The notes: a model not told the origin generated them from the sequence alone. Counted from the first letter of the stretch, positions 24,857-33,480 are shown. The stretch is DNA of 35,317 nt from Lachnospiraceae bacterium (GCA_900765975.1 CAAFTS010000085.1:1-35317); one strand, 5' to 3'. A program made the numbers and translations.

Positions 24857-25384
24857 TTATAACTGCATCAAAAAGAATACCAGTACACTCAAGAGTATTG
24901 TTACTGTCCCCATTATGATAAACATCATGGAAGTAAAACTTTTTGAAATTGGTCTGTCAACATAACACTTTTTAGGATTGTTTGGATTATAATAAACTGT
25001 CATCTTACTGTTGATAGGCCACAACTGCTCCGCAAGTTGATGCAAATTTGCAATAGCTCCAGTTTTTACATGCAGCCATCCTTTTTCATCTTCATAGACT
25101 TCTGGTTTCATCGGTACAGGTACTCCTGATAGTTGCGTTGTTTTAATTCCTCGAAATTTTTTCTTTGCTTTATAACAAGTTCCATTCACAAAGTACTCAA
25201 CGATTGGGTACACTCTTCCATTTCCAGGAAACCCATATTGTTTAATAATACCGTCTGTCTTTTTTGTACACATTTTATTTTGTCTTTTTTCAATGATATT
25301 GAAAGTAACTCCTAGTAGAATTAATATTACCCCAAGACCTCCAACTGTCATCAATTCTAACCATGCAATTTGTATTTCAGCCAT
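24857..25384 (-). CDS. DUF3592-like membrane protein, accessory (moron) gene
   Basis: A 175-residue protein with two transmembrane helices, at about 11-32 (ELMTVGGLGVILILLGVTFN) and about 148-172 (FTSMMFIIMGTVTILLSVLV). Between them lies a soluble DUF3592-type beta domain: TDGIIKQYG, YPIVEYFVNGTCYKAKKKFR, and VYYNPNNPKKCYVD. The domain probably faces one side of the membrane; its function is unknown. Ribosome site GAGGAGAT. It is the first gene of a two-gene cassette with its own promoter. A membrane protein expressed from a prophage could alter the host surface or exclude other phages, but this is inference. Confidence 0.8.
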   Translation of the reverse strand: MAEIQIAWLELMTVGGLGVILILLGVTFNIIEKRQNKMCTKKTDGIIKQYGFPGNGRVYPIVEYFVNGTCYKAKKKFRGIKTTQLSGVPVPMKPEVYEDEKGWLHVKTGAIANLHQLAEQLWPINSKMTVYYNPNNPKKCYVDRPISKSFTSMMFIIMGTVTILLSVLVFFLMQL

Positions 25385-25414
25385 AGTTTTATCTCCTCAA
25401 ATTCTTATTTGTTT

Positions 25415-25462
25415 AAAAACAGCCTTTTCTTTTATTGAAAAAATTATATCAAGAAAAGGCTG
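25415..25462 (-). terminator. Terminator after the tail chaperone
   Basis: CAGCCTTTTCTT (25420-25431) and AAGAAAAGGCTG (25451-25462) form a perfect 12-bp stem with a 19-base AT-rich loop, followed by five U on the minus strand. Confidence 0.85.
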
Positions 25463-25471
25463 CTCCTTCAA
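25443..25471 (-). promoter_or_regulatory. Predicted promoter of the accessory cassette, inside the terminator hairpin
   Basis: Minus-strand TTGAAG (25466-25471) and consensus TATAAT (25443-25448) are spaced by exactly 17 bp. The -10 lies in the loop of the hairpin, so the promoter starts transcription just where incoming late transcription should stop. Confidence 0.55.
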
Positions 25472-25478
25472 TCCATTA

Positions 25479-26014
25479 CTAGAATTTGTCAAAATCTTCC
25501 TGACTGGCCAGACGTTTATATTTCACGCTATCATTGGCTCTTTCTGTCCACATATCAATCACAAGTCCAATCGTCAAAAAATCCAAATCTACAATTGAAA
25601 TCCCGATTTCCGTACATCGCAGAAGGAACAGGGGCGTTGTCATCTCCCGCTCACTTCTGCCAAGCCTTTTTTTGCTTTGATATCCGTAGCCACATTGTCT
25701 CCCCATAATTCCAAAATTTGCGGCAACACCTCATAAATAGAGAACATATCAAACTGGTCGAGCCATTCTTCTATCGTAGAAGGTATACTGTTGTCTGCGT
25801 GATATGCCATGATATACGCCACATTTTCAAAAATTTCCAGATCATCAATCTGAAATTCTGCGCCATCTTTTTGTGTGCCAACATACGATTTTTCCAGCTT
25901 GCCCAAATCTTTAAAAATATCCCTTTTGAATTTCGCCCTGTATAATCGGGGAATTGTTGCTGAAGAACGAAAAGGAATCTTTTTCCCGCAGATTTCTATT
26001 TCTCTTTTAATCAT
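25479..26014 (-). CDS. Tail assembly chaperone, -1 frameshift fusion (gpGT-type)
   Basis: The upstream frame ends at 25640, but an overlapping -1 frame runs to 25479. At the slippery heptamer A-AAA-AAA (A run = plus-strand T run 25667-25673), ribosomes can shift back one base and read on as RLGRSEREMTTPLFLLRCTE, then DLDFLTIGLVIDMWTERAND and LASQEDFDKF. The fusion is 178 residues: 116 from the first frame and 62 from the second. Phage tail chaperones (lambda gpG/gpGT and many siphoviruses) use such a shift to make a minor long form that recruits tail tube protein to the tape measure. It lies directly upstream of where the tape measure gene would be without the accessory cassette. Confidence 0.85.
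25640..26014 (-). CDS. Tail assembly chaperone, short form (gpG-type)
   Basis: A 124-residue zero-frame product: IEICGKKIPFRSSATIPRLY, KFKRDIFKDLGKLEKS and YIMAYHADNSIPSTIEEWLD are typical for these chaperones, with the tail ILELWGDNVATDIKAKKGLA spanning the slippery site. It overlaps the major tail protein gene by 4 bp (ATGA). Expected to be the major product, with the long form a minority. Confidence 0.87.
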   Translation of the reverse strand: MIKREIEICGKKIPFRSSATIPRLYRAKFKRDIFKDLGKLEKSYVGTQKDGAEFQIDDLEIFENVAYIMAYHADNSIPSTIEEWLDQFDMFSIYEVLPQILELWGDNVATDIKAKKGLAEVSGR

Positions 26015-26598
26015 GCCATTCCGCCTCCTTCTTCCGTTGGTGTGTACACCGTTTTATACCATTCTTTATAGGTTGTCTCATCCGTAGTATCTCCTGTTCG
26101 TGCTTTCACCAAACCGTCAGACCGTGGATCTGCCGTAATAGACAAGGTTTCCGTTCCCGGTTCAATGGTATCTTCTTTTGTTTCAGATTCAATGGATGGT
26201 CGTGAAGCACTACAATTATAAAGGACATGCCGGATTGCATTAATGTCCCCATCAAATTCAAATAACAGGGCAAATTTTACACTTTCTGCAACGGAACTAT
26301 TCTCTACCAACACTCCCTTTGCATCCAGCTTTTCCTGTAAAATTTCTGTCCTAAACCATTCTGGAATCAACGCCATTTCCAAGTCTCCGCTATAGCCATT
26401 GTTTGTCACGGAACGGAAATAAACGATTCCATCTGCATAAAACGGACTGGATTCTCCTTCTGCGTCCAGACTGATACTGACAGCTCCCGGAATAGCCTTT
26501 GGTACACCATATTCAAATTTTGTACTTCCCCCTTCTTCCTTTTCTGTCAGTTTTGCAGCATGAACATTTTTCAAGTTGAATTTTACTTTATTTCCCAT
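26011..26598 (-). CDS. Major tail (tube) protein
   Basis: A 195-residue protein of the phi13/major-tail family, forming the siphovirus tail tube. Typical blocks: MGNKVKFNLKNVHAAKL, FEYGVPKAIPGAVSISLDAE, ESSPFYADGIVYFRSVTNNG and YSGDLEMALIPEWFRTEIL. The C-terminal part (TETLSITADPRSDGLVKART) is shared by many homologues. It stands in the standard order between tail terminator and chaperone. Confidence 0.9.
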   Translation of the reverse strand: MGNKVKFNLKNVHAAKLTEKEEGGSTKFEYGVPKAIPGAVSISLDAEGESSPFYADGIVYFRSVTNNGYSGDLEMALIPEWFRTEILQEKLDAKGVLVENSSVAESVKFALLFEFDGDINAIRHVLYNCSASRPSIESETKEDTIEPGTETLSITADPRSDGLVKARTGDTTDETTYKEWYKTVYTPTEEGGGMA

Positions 26599-26600
26599 TA

Positions 26601-26921
26601 CTATACCTCCAATTCATACAACACTTCATACAGTTTTTCTGATTTGATATATGTTTCTGTCTTGTTATAGAAAATCCCCTGTGCATCCAAAATCTTCTCC
26701 AATTCTTCTTCAAGTGCAATATCTTTTTTATCCGTGTACAATTCCACATCTAACTGCTTTACTTTAAAGTACACCATTCCATCTGCTGAGAAATTATGGC
26801 TTCCCGGAGTCAAATAAATTAAAAATGGCGGTTCTGGAGATTCTCCTTCTGCAAAGTGATGATATGCGATGGGAATTCCAAGACCGCCTAATAACTTCAT
26901 AATATTTTTTAATTCCATCAT
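26601..26921 (-). CDS. Tail terminator/completion protein
   Basis: A 106-residue protein at the position of the tail terminator, which caps the tail tube and joins it to the head. Recognisable segments: LGGLGIPIAYHHFAEGESPE, PPFLIYLTPGSHNFSADGMV, YFKVKQLDVELYTDKKD. It overlaps its upstream neighbour by ATGA, with a 2-bp gap to the tail tube gene. The family is inferred from position and layout more than from single diagnostic residues. Confidence 0.8.
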   Translation of the reverse strand: MMELKNIMKLLGGLGIPIAYHHFAEGESPEPPFLIYLTPGSHNFSADGMVYFKVKQLDVELYTDKKDIALEEELEKILDAQGIFYNKTETYIKSEKLYEVLYELEV

Positions 26922-27295
26922 TTCAATCCTTTCACAATCTTATCTTCAAGCTGTGATATGGCATAGGATTCCGCTGGTGCAATATGCACTTTTGCTTCTA
27001 CCCTACCCCCTCCTCGCTTTGCATGGCCTTTCTCCAATAAATGAGTTAGTCCGGGTTTGCTGCGATTATAAACGACAACCTCTGTTTTACTTGCAGAATC
27101 TTTCATCTTTTTCGCAGTCCACCCTTTCTTGTACCCACCACTATCTGTGGGAGAAGCAGATTGTACCATTTTCTTTGTTTCTTCAGAAACTGTATTGACC
27201 GCCTGCTTTACAACATCATCTGTCACTTCTTTATACTCTTTCAAAGCATTCATGATCTCTGATGCCAATTGATTAGATGTCACCCGTCTGCTCAT
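26918..27295 (-). CDS. HK97 gp10-like head-tail joining protein
   Basis: A 125-residue protein of the HK97-gp10/minor capsid type. Blocks SASPTDSGGYKKGWTAKK, VYNRSKPGLTHLLEKGHAKR and GGGRVEAKVHIAPAE are classic for the family. I start it at the ATG 27295 (MSRRVTSNQL), spaced 5 bp from GAGGTGG; the in-frame GTG nine bases upstream lies inside that ribosome site. It overlaps the head closure gene by about 23 bp. Confidence 0.88.
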   Translation of the reverse strand: MSRRVTSNQLASEIMNALKEYKEVTDDVVKQAVNTVSEETKKMVQSASPTDSGGYKKGWTAKKMKDSASKTEVVVYNRSKPGLTHLLEKGHAKRGGGRVEAKVHIAPAESYAISQLEDKIVKGLK

Positions 27296-27635
27296 TCTTT
27301 CCACCTCGTATCTCCCGAACTGCTGTCAATTTTAATTTTTTATGCGTAAACTGCACATCATCCACACAAATGATGTTATAAACCTCATTTTCAAACAAAA
27401 TCCGATATTGTTTTTTATTGATTTCTCTCAATTTTTCACACCAGCGTAATATAAACACCAATGTATCTTCCGATAGCGTTTCTATATCCGTAACATTTTC
27501 TTTTCCAGACGCAAGATTTACATAAGCAAAACATGAATAAAATTTCTCCCAATGAGACTGGTGGTTTCCGATTTCGTCTGTGTGTAATATATGCTTTTGA
27601 AGAATAATCCGTTGTTGCATTGAACCAATATCCAT
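27273..27635 (-). CDS. Phage head closure protein
   Basis: A 120-residue head-tail adaptor (SPP1 gp16-like). Typical start MDIGSMQQRIILQKHILHTD, then EKFYSCFAYVNLASGKE and a core ending in YNIICVDDVQFTHKKLKLTA. The start codon overlaps the connector gene's stop (TGATG). It closes the head after DNA packaging. Confidence 0.88.
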   Translation of the reverse strand: MDIGSMQQRIILQKHILHTDEIGNHQSHWEKFYSCFAYVNLASGKENVTDIETLSEDTLVFILRWCEKLREINKKQYRILFENEVYNIICVDDVQFTHKKLKLTAVREIRGGKNEQTGDI

Positions 27636-27904
27636 CAGAACACCTCCTCACGATTGGAAGAAAGAATATTTTTCAATGTAGGAATCATTTTTTCCGTTTC
27701 TTCATTCGTGCCACGGTTTTCAAACATCACACCCACCGCATATAATATAGCAGTTTTTACGGTAACATTCTCTGGCAAAATATCACGCCGTATAATATCT
27801 CTACACAACATTTCGGAAGAATCGATCAGAGTTTGAATCAGGGTGTCTTCATCCTCATATTCCACCTTCAAATATTCTTTTGCTTCTTCTAGTGTAATCA
27901 GCAT
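27635..27904 (-). CDS. Head-tail connector protein
   Basis: An 89-residue gp6-like connector: MLITLEEAKEYLKVEYEDED and TLIQTLIDSSEMLCRDIIRR are typical of the ring protein under the portal. It lies between capsid and head closure, with an 18-bp gap to the capsid gene. Confidence 0.9.
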   Translation of the reverse strand: MLITLEEAKEYLKVEYEDEDTLIQTLIDSSEMLCRDIIRRDILPENVTVKTAILYAVGVMFENRGTNEETEKMIPTLKNILSSNREEVF

Positions 27905-27921
27905 GCAGACACCCCTCTTTC

Positions 27922-29124
27922 TTATCTCGTTTCTTTCAGTTTCATCGTTTTTACTGCTTCTGGAAGAATTAATTTCCCATCTACCCTCTGACTTGCAAGA
28001 AAACCAACCTGTCCAGTTGTCGCAAATAACTCATTCAAGCGTTTAAAGGAACGTCCCTGCCTGTCCGCAATCCAGTAATAGGAAAAATCCCCAAATGCCA
28101 TAATCTTCTGTCCGGCTGCAATTTCCGGTACAAATGAAGACGTAAAATATGGGCGGTTCAAAATCATGTCCGGCACTCCCGCCTGCACGGACGGCTGCCA
28201 GATATAATTTCCATTCCCATCTTTTAATTTACGCAATGCTTTTACGGTGCTGTCATTAAGCATCCATACCGCTTTTTTACGATATGGCGAACGCAGGGAA
28301 TAAAATAAATCCATGACATCGTCAAATGTAATACTTGCGCCTGCGGTCGTAACTCCGTCAGAAGCTCCGCCTGTAGCATTGAAGATTCCTGTCGGTTTTC
28401 CCTTGCCATCTCCAGTAAAAAATGCTTCTTCTTCCTTCGTTCCGATTCTTCGTCCAAATTCTTTAGAAATATAGGCTTCCAAATTAAACACGTTATCGTT
28501 TAATAACTCATCCGAAACTTTAATCATAGTTGCAACTTTGTATGCACTAATGGAAACCTGCCCAAAGCTGTCATCAGATTCTGGATATGCTGCTTCTTCA
28601 TCAATCCACTTTGCTTCTCCTTTGGATGCCACGATAGGAATTTTACGGTCTCCGCTGGATGTCTGAATCACGGTTGCCAGACTACGGAAAAAGTTTTCTT
28701 CTTCCAACGCTTCCACCAGAGTTCTTTCATATTCATCCGGAACCAAATAACCGCCTTCCGAATCTGTTCCAACCTGAAGAGCATTCTGAATATCAAGATA
28801 ATTTTTCTTCCTCATCGCATTCCAAAACGCAGTTTTGTAAGCTGCTGATGCTCTTCCTGTTTTTTCTTCTCCCTCATTGCCTTTCCCCGGCTGATTTGTG
28901 ATCGGATGACTGGTAGGCTTATTCAGTTCTGCATCAATAGCTGCCTGTCTCTCTAAACGCTCAATCTCTTTTCCAAGATTTACCACATCCGCTTCCATGC
29001 GGTCATAAGTAGCCGTATCTTCTGCGGAAATCAGTCCGTCTGTTCCCCGTTTAGATTCTAAAAATGCTTTTGCTGCCTCCCACGCTTTTGCTCTTTTCTC
29101 TCTTAATGCTAAAATCTGATTCAT
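27922..29124 (-). CDS. Major capsid protein, HK97 fold
   Basis: A 400-residue capsid precursor. The first about 100 residues are helical and charged (ALREKRAKAWEAAKAFLESK, RMEADVVNLGKEIERLERQA), the built-in scaffold (delta domain) removed by the protease. The HK97 core follows: NALQVGTDSEGGYLVPDEYE, TLVEALEEENFFRSLATVI, AYISKEFGRRIGTKEEEAFF and TGDGKGKPTGIFNA, ending in DGKLILPEAVKTMKLK. The order protease-capsid matches a self-scaffolding system. Confidence 0.95.
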   Translation of the reverse strand: MNQILALREKRAKAWEAAKAFLESKRGTDGLISAEDTATYDRMEADVVNLGKEIERLERQAAIDAELNKPTSHPITNQPGKGNEGEEKTGRASAAYKTAFWNAMRKKNYLDIQNALQVGTDSEGGYLVPDEYERTLVEALEEENFFRSLATVIQTSSGDRKIPIVASKGEAKWIDEEAAYPESDDSFGQVSISAYKVATMIKVSDELLNDNVFNLEAYISKEFGRRIGTKEEEAFFTGDGKGKPTGIFNATGGASDGVTTAGASITFDDVMDLFYSLRSPYRKKAVWMLNDSTVKALRKLKDGNGNYIWQPSVQAGVPDMILNRPYFTSSFVPEIAAGQKIMAFGDFSYYWIADRQGRSFKRLNELFATTGQVGFLASQRVDGKLILPEAVKTMKLKETR

Positions 29125-29142
29125 ATTACAAATCCTCCTCTT

Positions 29143-29850
29143 TTAATGTGCCAAGAGACTAAGTCTCTTTTCTAACTGTTCAATGGGTGTCTTTTTTTCT
29201 GGTTTGGGAATCAATTTTGACATCAGCGAATTCGTCACCGCTTTTCGTGAAAACATCACTGCTTCCATTTCCAACTCTTTTTCTTCTTCTCCTTCTGGTT
29301 CCTCTTTAGAAAAAAGGAGCTTATCTGCAAAGCCAAGTTCTACAGCTTTCTTTGCATTGAACCAGCTTTCCGCATCCATCAAATGTGAAATTCTCGATCT
29401 TGATAATCCCGTTTTAATTTCATAAGCATTCATAATGGATTCCTTTACTTCATCCAACATGTCGATTGCCTTTTTCATTTCTGAAGAATCACCGATAGCA
29501 ATGGTCGCAGGATTATGAATCATCATCATCGCCACAGGAGACATCTGTACTTCCGTTCCCGCCATTGCAATCACGGATGCTGCTGAAGCAGCCAGCCCAT
29601 CAATTTTTACGGTCACATTCCCTTTGTAATCCATCAGCATGTTATAAATCTGTGCTGCCGCGAATACATCTCCTCCCGGACTATTGATCCATACCGTGAT
29701 ATCTCCTTCTCCATCTTGCAATTCTTCTTTGAACATTTTTGGAGTCACTTCATCTCCATACCATGTTTCATCGGAAATCTCTCCGTTTAGAAACAGGGTT
29801 CTGCTATCATCATTTTCATTCCTTACCCAGTTCCAAAACTTCCGTTTCAT
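29143..29850 (-). CDS. ClpP-like head maturation protease
   Basis: A 235-residue serine protease that trims the capsid scaffold. ClpP fold: ITVWINSPGGDVFAAAQIYN, nucleophile Ser in KIDGLAASAASVIAMAG, catalytic His in MMMIHNPATIAIG, and an Asp region HLMDAESWFNAKKAVELGFA. The acidic, Lys/Glu-rich tail is typical. I start at the ATG 29850 (MKRKFWNWV) after AGGAGGG; the longer frame runs back into a terminator hairpin. Confidence 0.92.
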   Translation of the reverse strand: MKRKFWNWVRNENDDSRTLFLNGEISDETWYGDEVTPKMFKEELQDGEGDITVWINSPGGDVFAAAQIYNMLMDYKGNVTVKIDGLAASAASVIAMAGTEVQMSPVAMMMIHNPATIAIGDSSEMKKAIDMLDEVKESIMNAYEIKTGLSRSRISHLMDAESWFNAKKAVELGFADKLLFSKEEPEGEEEKELEMEAVMFSRKAVTNSLMSKLIPKPEKKTPIEQLEKRLSLLAH

Positions 29851-29888
29851 CCTGTCCCTCCTTTTACGACTGTGTTTTAAGCACACAA

Positions 29889-29929
29889 AAAGGACCACAA
29901 CCAGATACTCTGTTTCTGGTTATCGTCCT
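29889..29929 (-). terminator. Terminator between portal and protease
   Basis: On the minus strand AGGACGATAACCAGA pairs with TCTGGTTGTGGTCCT (one mismatch, one G-U) around a nine-base loop (plus arms 29891-29905 and 29915-29929), followed by UUUUG. It lies about 40 bp before the protease start. Confidence 0.75.
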
Positions 29930-30147
29930 TAAAACACACTTTATTATTTTTGATATTTTCATCTAATTTTGGATTTATCCTCCACTTTCAAAAGAAAAAG
30001 CCTTCTATTTTTTGTTATATTCCGCTTGTTCTGCTTCAATTCTCCACTTTCATGGGATCTTCTGCTTTTTACTCCTGCCACCAAACAGTAGCATATTGTT
30101 CCACTACGCAACATAGTGTTGCTCAACTCCAGTTGAGCATAAATCTT
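29930..30147. other. Structured non-coding region between portal and protease genes
   Basis: About 220 bp without a plausible gene, unusual in this compact operon. It contains TGCTCAAC-tcca-GTTGAGCA (about 30119-30138), CAACA-tag-TGTTG (about 30108-30122), an alternative CACTA/TAGTG pairing, and two copies of a GAAAGTGGAG motif on the minus strand (about 30045 and 29985). It could be a small RNA or leader, or the remains of a lost gene. Confidence 0.45.
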
Positions 30148-31407
30148 TTAAACCTGTGGCATATTACCTCCTGCCTTTCCTGCAAAGGCTCCTGCATCTG
30201 CCAGCTTTGTCATGCTTCCATTCACAAGATATAAATCTCCTCCGTCTTCTTCTGGAATTGGATTCTGATCTTCCATTTCCCGGATATCATTTGCTGACAG
30301 CCATCCATTCTGCCGGCCTACGGCGTACCCATTCATTCGGCTGGCATAATCCCCTCGCAATAATCCATCCACATTTAGTTTTATAAAATACTCATTCTTT
30401 TCCTGTGGTAATAACAATGCTTTCTGCAAAGCCTGTTCCCACCTGACTACCCACGGGTCTAATGTGTATTTCACAAACTCCAAAGACTGCTGCTCTATAT
30501 TAGAAAAACTGGATTTCTCCAAATCTCCAACCATATGCGGTGGAACCCGATACATCCTAGCAATCTCATTGATTTGAAATTTCCTTGTTTCCAAGAATTG
30601 CGCCTCTTCCGGCGGAATCCCTATCTGCTGATATTTCATACCTTCTTCCAAAACCGCCACTTTTCCTGCATTTCTTGACCCCCCATACACCTTATGCCAG
30701 CTATCCCTTACCTTTGCGGGATCTTTCAGAACGCCCGGATGTTCCAAAACACCACCCGGTGTTGCTCCATTTGCAAAAAACGATGCACCGTATTCTTCAC
30801 AGGCAAGAGTCATCCCTACTGCATTTTTAGCCATAGCAATCGGAGAATATCCCACTAGACCATCAAATCCTAATCCCGGTATATGCAGCACATCTTCCCT
30901 GCGGAGACAAATCCGTCCATAATCCTTAAAATTGGGATTCTCTTCTGTGTTCCGTGTGTAAATATAATAAAGTTCTCCATTTTCCGCACGGTCAACTTCC
31001 ATTTTATCCGGCAGAAGTGGATACAATCCTAATACCTGCCCTCTTCCATCACGGATGATTTGCGCATAGGCATTTCCCCATATCAGTAAATGGCTCATCA
31101 AGACTTCCCGGAATACGAAAGAAGTCATTTCTTCATTTGGTTCATCATGAAGAATGCGGTATAGAGGATGGTCAAATACCCTTTCTTTTCCCTTATCCGT
31201 ATAACGGTATAAGTGAAGGGGAAGAGAAGCTATTGCTTCCGCAAGAATTCTGACGCAGGAATATACTGCTGTTGTCTGCATGGCAGTTCTTTCATTCACA
31301 GAAATACCGCTTGTGCTTCTTCCAAATAAAAAAGATACTCCTGAATTATAACTATTTGTCGGTTTATCTCTTGCTCCCCTTAGACCAAATAATTCCCGTA
31401 ATCCCAT
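30148..31407 (-). CDS. HK97-family portal protein
   Basis: A 419-residue portal, the ring through which DNA enters and leaves the head. Family blocks: GISVNERTAMQTTAVYSCVR, ILAEAIASLPLHLY, VLMSHLLIWGNAYAQIIRDG, LRREDVLHIPGLGFDGLVGY, EEYGASFFANGATPGGVLEH, MYRVPPHMVGDLEKSSFSNI. Length is normal. It follows terL with an 18-bp gap. Confidence 0.95.
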   Translation of the reverse strand: MGLRELFGLRGARDKPTNSYNSGVSFLFGRSTSGISVNERTAMQTTAVYSCVRILAEAIASLPLHLYRYTDKGKERVFDHPLYRILHDEPNEEMTSFVFREVLMSHLLIWGNAYAQIIRDGRGQVLGLYPLLPDKMEVDRAENGELYYIYTRNTEENPNFKDYGRICLRREDVLHIPGLGFDGLVGYSPIAMAKNAVGMTLACEEYGASFFANGATPGGVLEHPGVLKDPAKVRDSWHKVYGGSRNAGKVAVLEEGMKYQQIGIPPEEAQFLETRKFQINEIARMYRVPPHMVGDLEKSSFSNIEQQSLEFVKYTLDPWVVRWEQALQKALLLPQEKNEYFIKLNVDGLLRGDYASRMNGYAVGRQNGWLSANDIREMEDQNPIPEEDGGDLYLVNGSMTKLADAGAFAGKAGGNMPQV

Positions 31408-31425
31408 ACGCTTCCTCCTGTTTTA

Positions 31426-32973
31426 TCAAAATGCAATAATGCCGCGCTCATCATATACACTTCCCGTTGTTCCTTCATTACGGATTGCGCGGTCAAGTGC
31501 CATAACTGTTGCGACTGCCCCATCTATTTTTTCTGTAGATTTTTCCTTATCCATCTTAATATTTCCTGCCGGATCTTGACGGACAAAAACATTATCCATC
31601 ATCCATCTGAGCACCGGATGACCACCATGTGCCAGTTTTTTCTCCAATGTCAGCTTCATTAATTCTTTCGTTGGCGGACTCATATCTTTATATCCCTGCC
31701 CGAAAGGTACAACAGTAAAACCCATCCCTTCAAGATTTTGTACCATCTGAACTGCTCCCCAACGGTCAAATGCAATTTCCAAAATATGATATTTCATTCC
31801 CAAATCCTCGATGAATTTTTCAATGAAACCATAATGAATCACATTTCCTTCCGTCATCTGAAGATGTCCCTGTTTTTCCCACACGTCATAAGGAACATGA
31901 TCTCTCCTCACACGAAGCTGCAAATTTTCTTCCGGTATCCAAAAAAATGGCAGTATGCTATATTTTTCTTCCTCTGTTCTCGGCGGAAACACTAAAACAA
32001 ACGCTGTAATGTCCGAAGTACTGGAAAGGTCAAGTCCTGCATAACATTCTCTTCCAAGCAAACTATCTTGATCTACTTCAAAGTCACATTCATCCCACCG
32101 ATCCATAGGCATCCATCTGGTAGACTGTTTTACCCATTGATTCAATCGGAGCTGCCGGAAAATATTTTCCTCTGCCGGATTTTCTTTCGCACTCTGATAA
32201 GCATTCTGCACTTTTTCCAATGCTATCGTATGCCCCAAAGACGGATTTGCCTTATACCAGCTTTCTTCACTTCCCCAGTCATCATCATCCGCAATGCCAT
32301 AAATCACGGGATAAAAAGTCGGATCAATCTTTCTTCTCATAAGAATATCTTCTGCCTTTTGATGCTGTTCAAAACAAATGGAGTTTCGATCCGTTCCGGC
32401 AGTCGTAATCAAAAAATACAAGGGCTGTGTTCTCGCATCACCTGAACCTTTTGTCATGACATCAAATAGCTCCCGATTCGGCTGTGCATGAAGTTCATCA
32501 AATATTACTGCGTGTACATTCAAGCCGTGCTTGGTATATGCTTCAGCAGAAAGTACCTGATAGAAACTGTTTGTCGGCTGATATACTAACCGCTTTACAG
32601 ACATGATTGGTTTAATTCTTTTCTTTAGGGCCGGACATTGATCCACCATATCAACCGCCACGTCAAATACGATCGAAGCCTGCTGACGATCAGAGGCACA
32701 TCCGTAGACTTCCGCACCCCATTCTCCGTCTCCACAGGTCATCAGAAGAGCCACCGCAGCAGCCAGTTCTGATTTTCCATTTTTCTTTGGAATCTCCACA
32801 TATGCAGTATTATATTGACGATAGCCATTTTCTTTTACCGTTCCAAAAATATCACGAATAATTTTATCCTGCCACGGAAGTAGCTCAAACGGAACACCTC
32901 TCCATTGCCCTTTCGTGTGTTTCAAACAATTAATAAAATTTACGGCATGATCCGCTTTTGTCTGATCATACAC
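31426..32973 (-). CDS. Terminase large subunit
   Basis: A 515-residue packaging motor. ATPase: Walker A-like VEIPKKNGKSELAAA, Walker B-like VHAVIFDELHAQP, coupling LITTAGTDRNSICFEQ. Nuclease part: CYAGLDLSSTSDITAFVLVF supplies the first acidic residue, then IAFDRWGAVQ and EKIDGAVATVMALDRAI. It begins with GTG, which overlaps the small-subunit stop codon by one base (TAGTG); the ATG four bases on is out of frame. The N-terminus is shorter than in many relatives, starting right at DQTKADHAVNFINCLKHTKG. Confidence 0.95.
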   Translation of the reverse strand: MYDQTKADHAVNFINCLKHTKGQWRGVPFELLPWQDKIIRDIFGTVKENGYRQYNTAYVEIPKKNGKSELAAAVALLMTCGDGEWGAEVYGCASDRQQASIVFDVAVDMVDQCPALKKRIKPIMSVKRLVYQPTNSFYQVLSAEAYTKHGLNVHAVIFDELHAQPNRELFDVMTKGSGDARTQPLYFLITTAGTDRNSICFEQHQKAEDILMRRKIDPTFYPVIYGIADDDDWGSEESWYKANPSLGHTIALEKVQNAYQSAKENPAEENIFRQLRLNQWVKQSTRWMPMDRWDECDFEVDQDSLLGRECYAGLDLSSTSDITAFVLVFPPRTEEEKYSILPFFWIPEENLQLRVRRDHVPYDVWEKQGHLQMTEGNVIHYGFIEKFIEDLGMKYHILEIAFDRWGAVQMVQNLEGMGFTVVPFGQGYKDMSPPTKELMKLTLEKKLAHGGHPVLRWMMDNVFVRQDPAGNIKMDKEKSTEKIDGAVATVMALDRAIRNEGTTGSVYDERGIIAF

Positions 32974-33452
32974 TATCCACCACCTCCCTTTATCAGCAGA
33001 AGTTCCATTTCATCACTTTCTTTATCATCACCATTGTCTGTAACGATCCTGCTTCTTGCGGAAGGTGTAAGACCAAACTGCTCACAGAATTTATTCATGA
33101 TCTTCAGATAGGTCTGAGCAATGGATACCTGTGGAACCTGCTGCCAATAACCGGATGGTGTCTTTACAATTGTTCCATGCTGAGTAATAAATTCCTCCGC
33201 TTCTTTCCATCGTGCATACGCCTGACAGTACCCTGCAAAAGCAGCCATATCAATTTCTGTCAGAATCCCCAGCTGTTCCATCTGTTTGGCCATCCGCTTC
33301 CATTCCTTCTTTGCCTCATCCTCTAGCCACGCAGGACATCTCGGCGCTTTCTTCACGGGTTTCGGCTCGTTTGTATTCAGACTTCTTTTTCCCGGATTAC
33401 CTTCCAATACTTTTACTGCCGTAGGCTTAGGTTTTCTTCCTCTCTGTGCCAT
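32973..33452 (-). CDS. Terminase small subunit, P27 family
   Basis: A 159-residue DNA-recognition subunit. P27-type blocks: GRKPKPTAVKVLEGNPGKRS, KAPRCPAWLEDEAKKEWKRM, LTEIDMAAFAGYCQAYARWK, IMNKFCEQFGLTPSARSRI. I start at the ATG 33452 after AAGGAGGTG; the 22 residues before it would be coded by a terminator hairpin and lack family similarity. Confidence 0.93.
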   Translation of the reverse strand: MAQRGRKPKPTAVKVLEGNPGKRSLNTNEPKPVKKAPRCPAWLEDEAKKEWKRMAKQMEQLGILTEIDMAAFAGYCQAYARWKEAEEFITQHGTIVKTPSGYWQQVPQVSIAQTYLKIMNKFCEQFGLTPSARSRIVTDNGDDKESDEMELLLIKGGGG

Positions 33453-33480
33453 TGCTCTCACCTCCTTCCAAAACATCATT

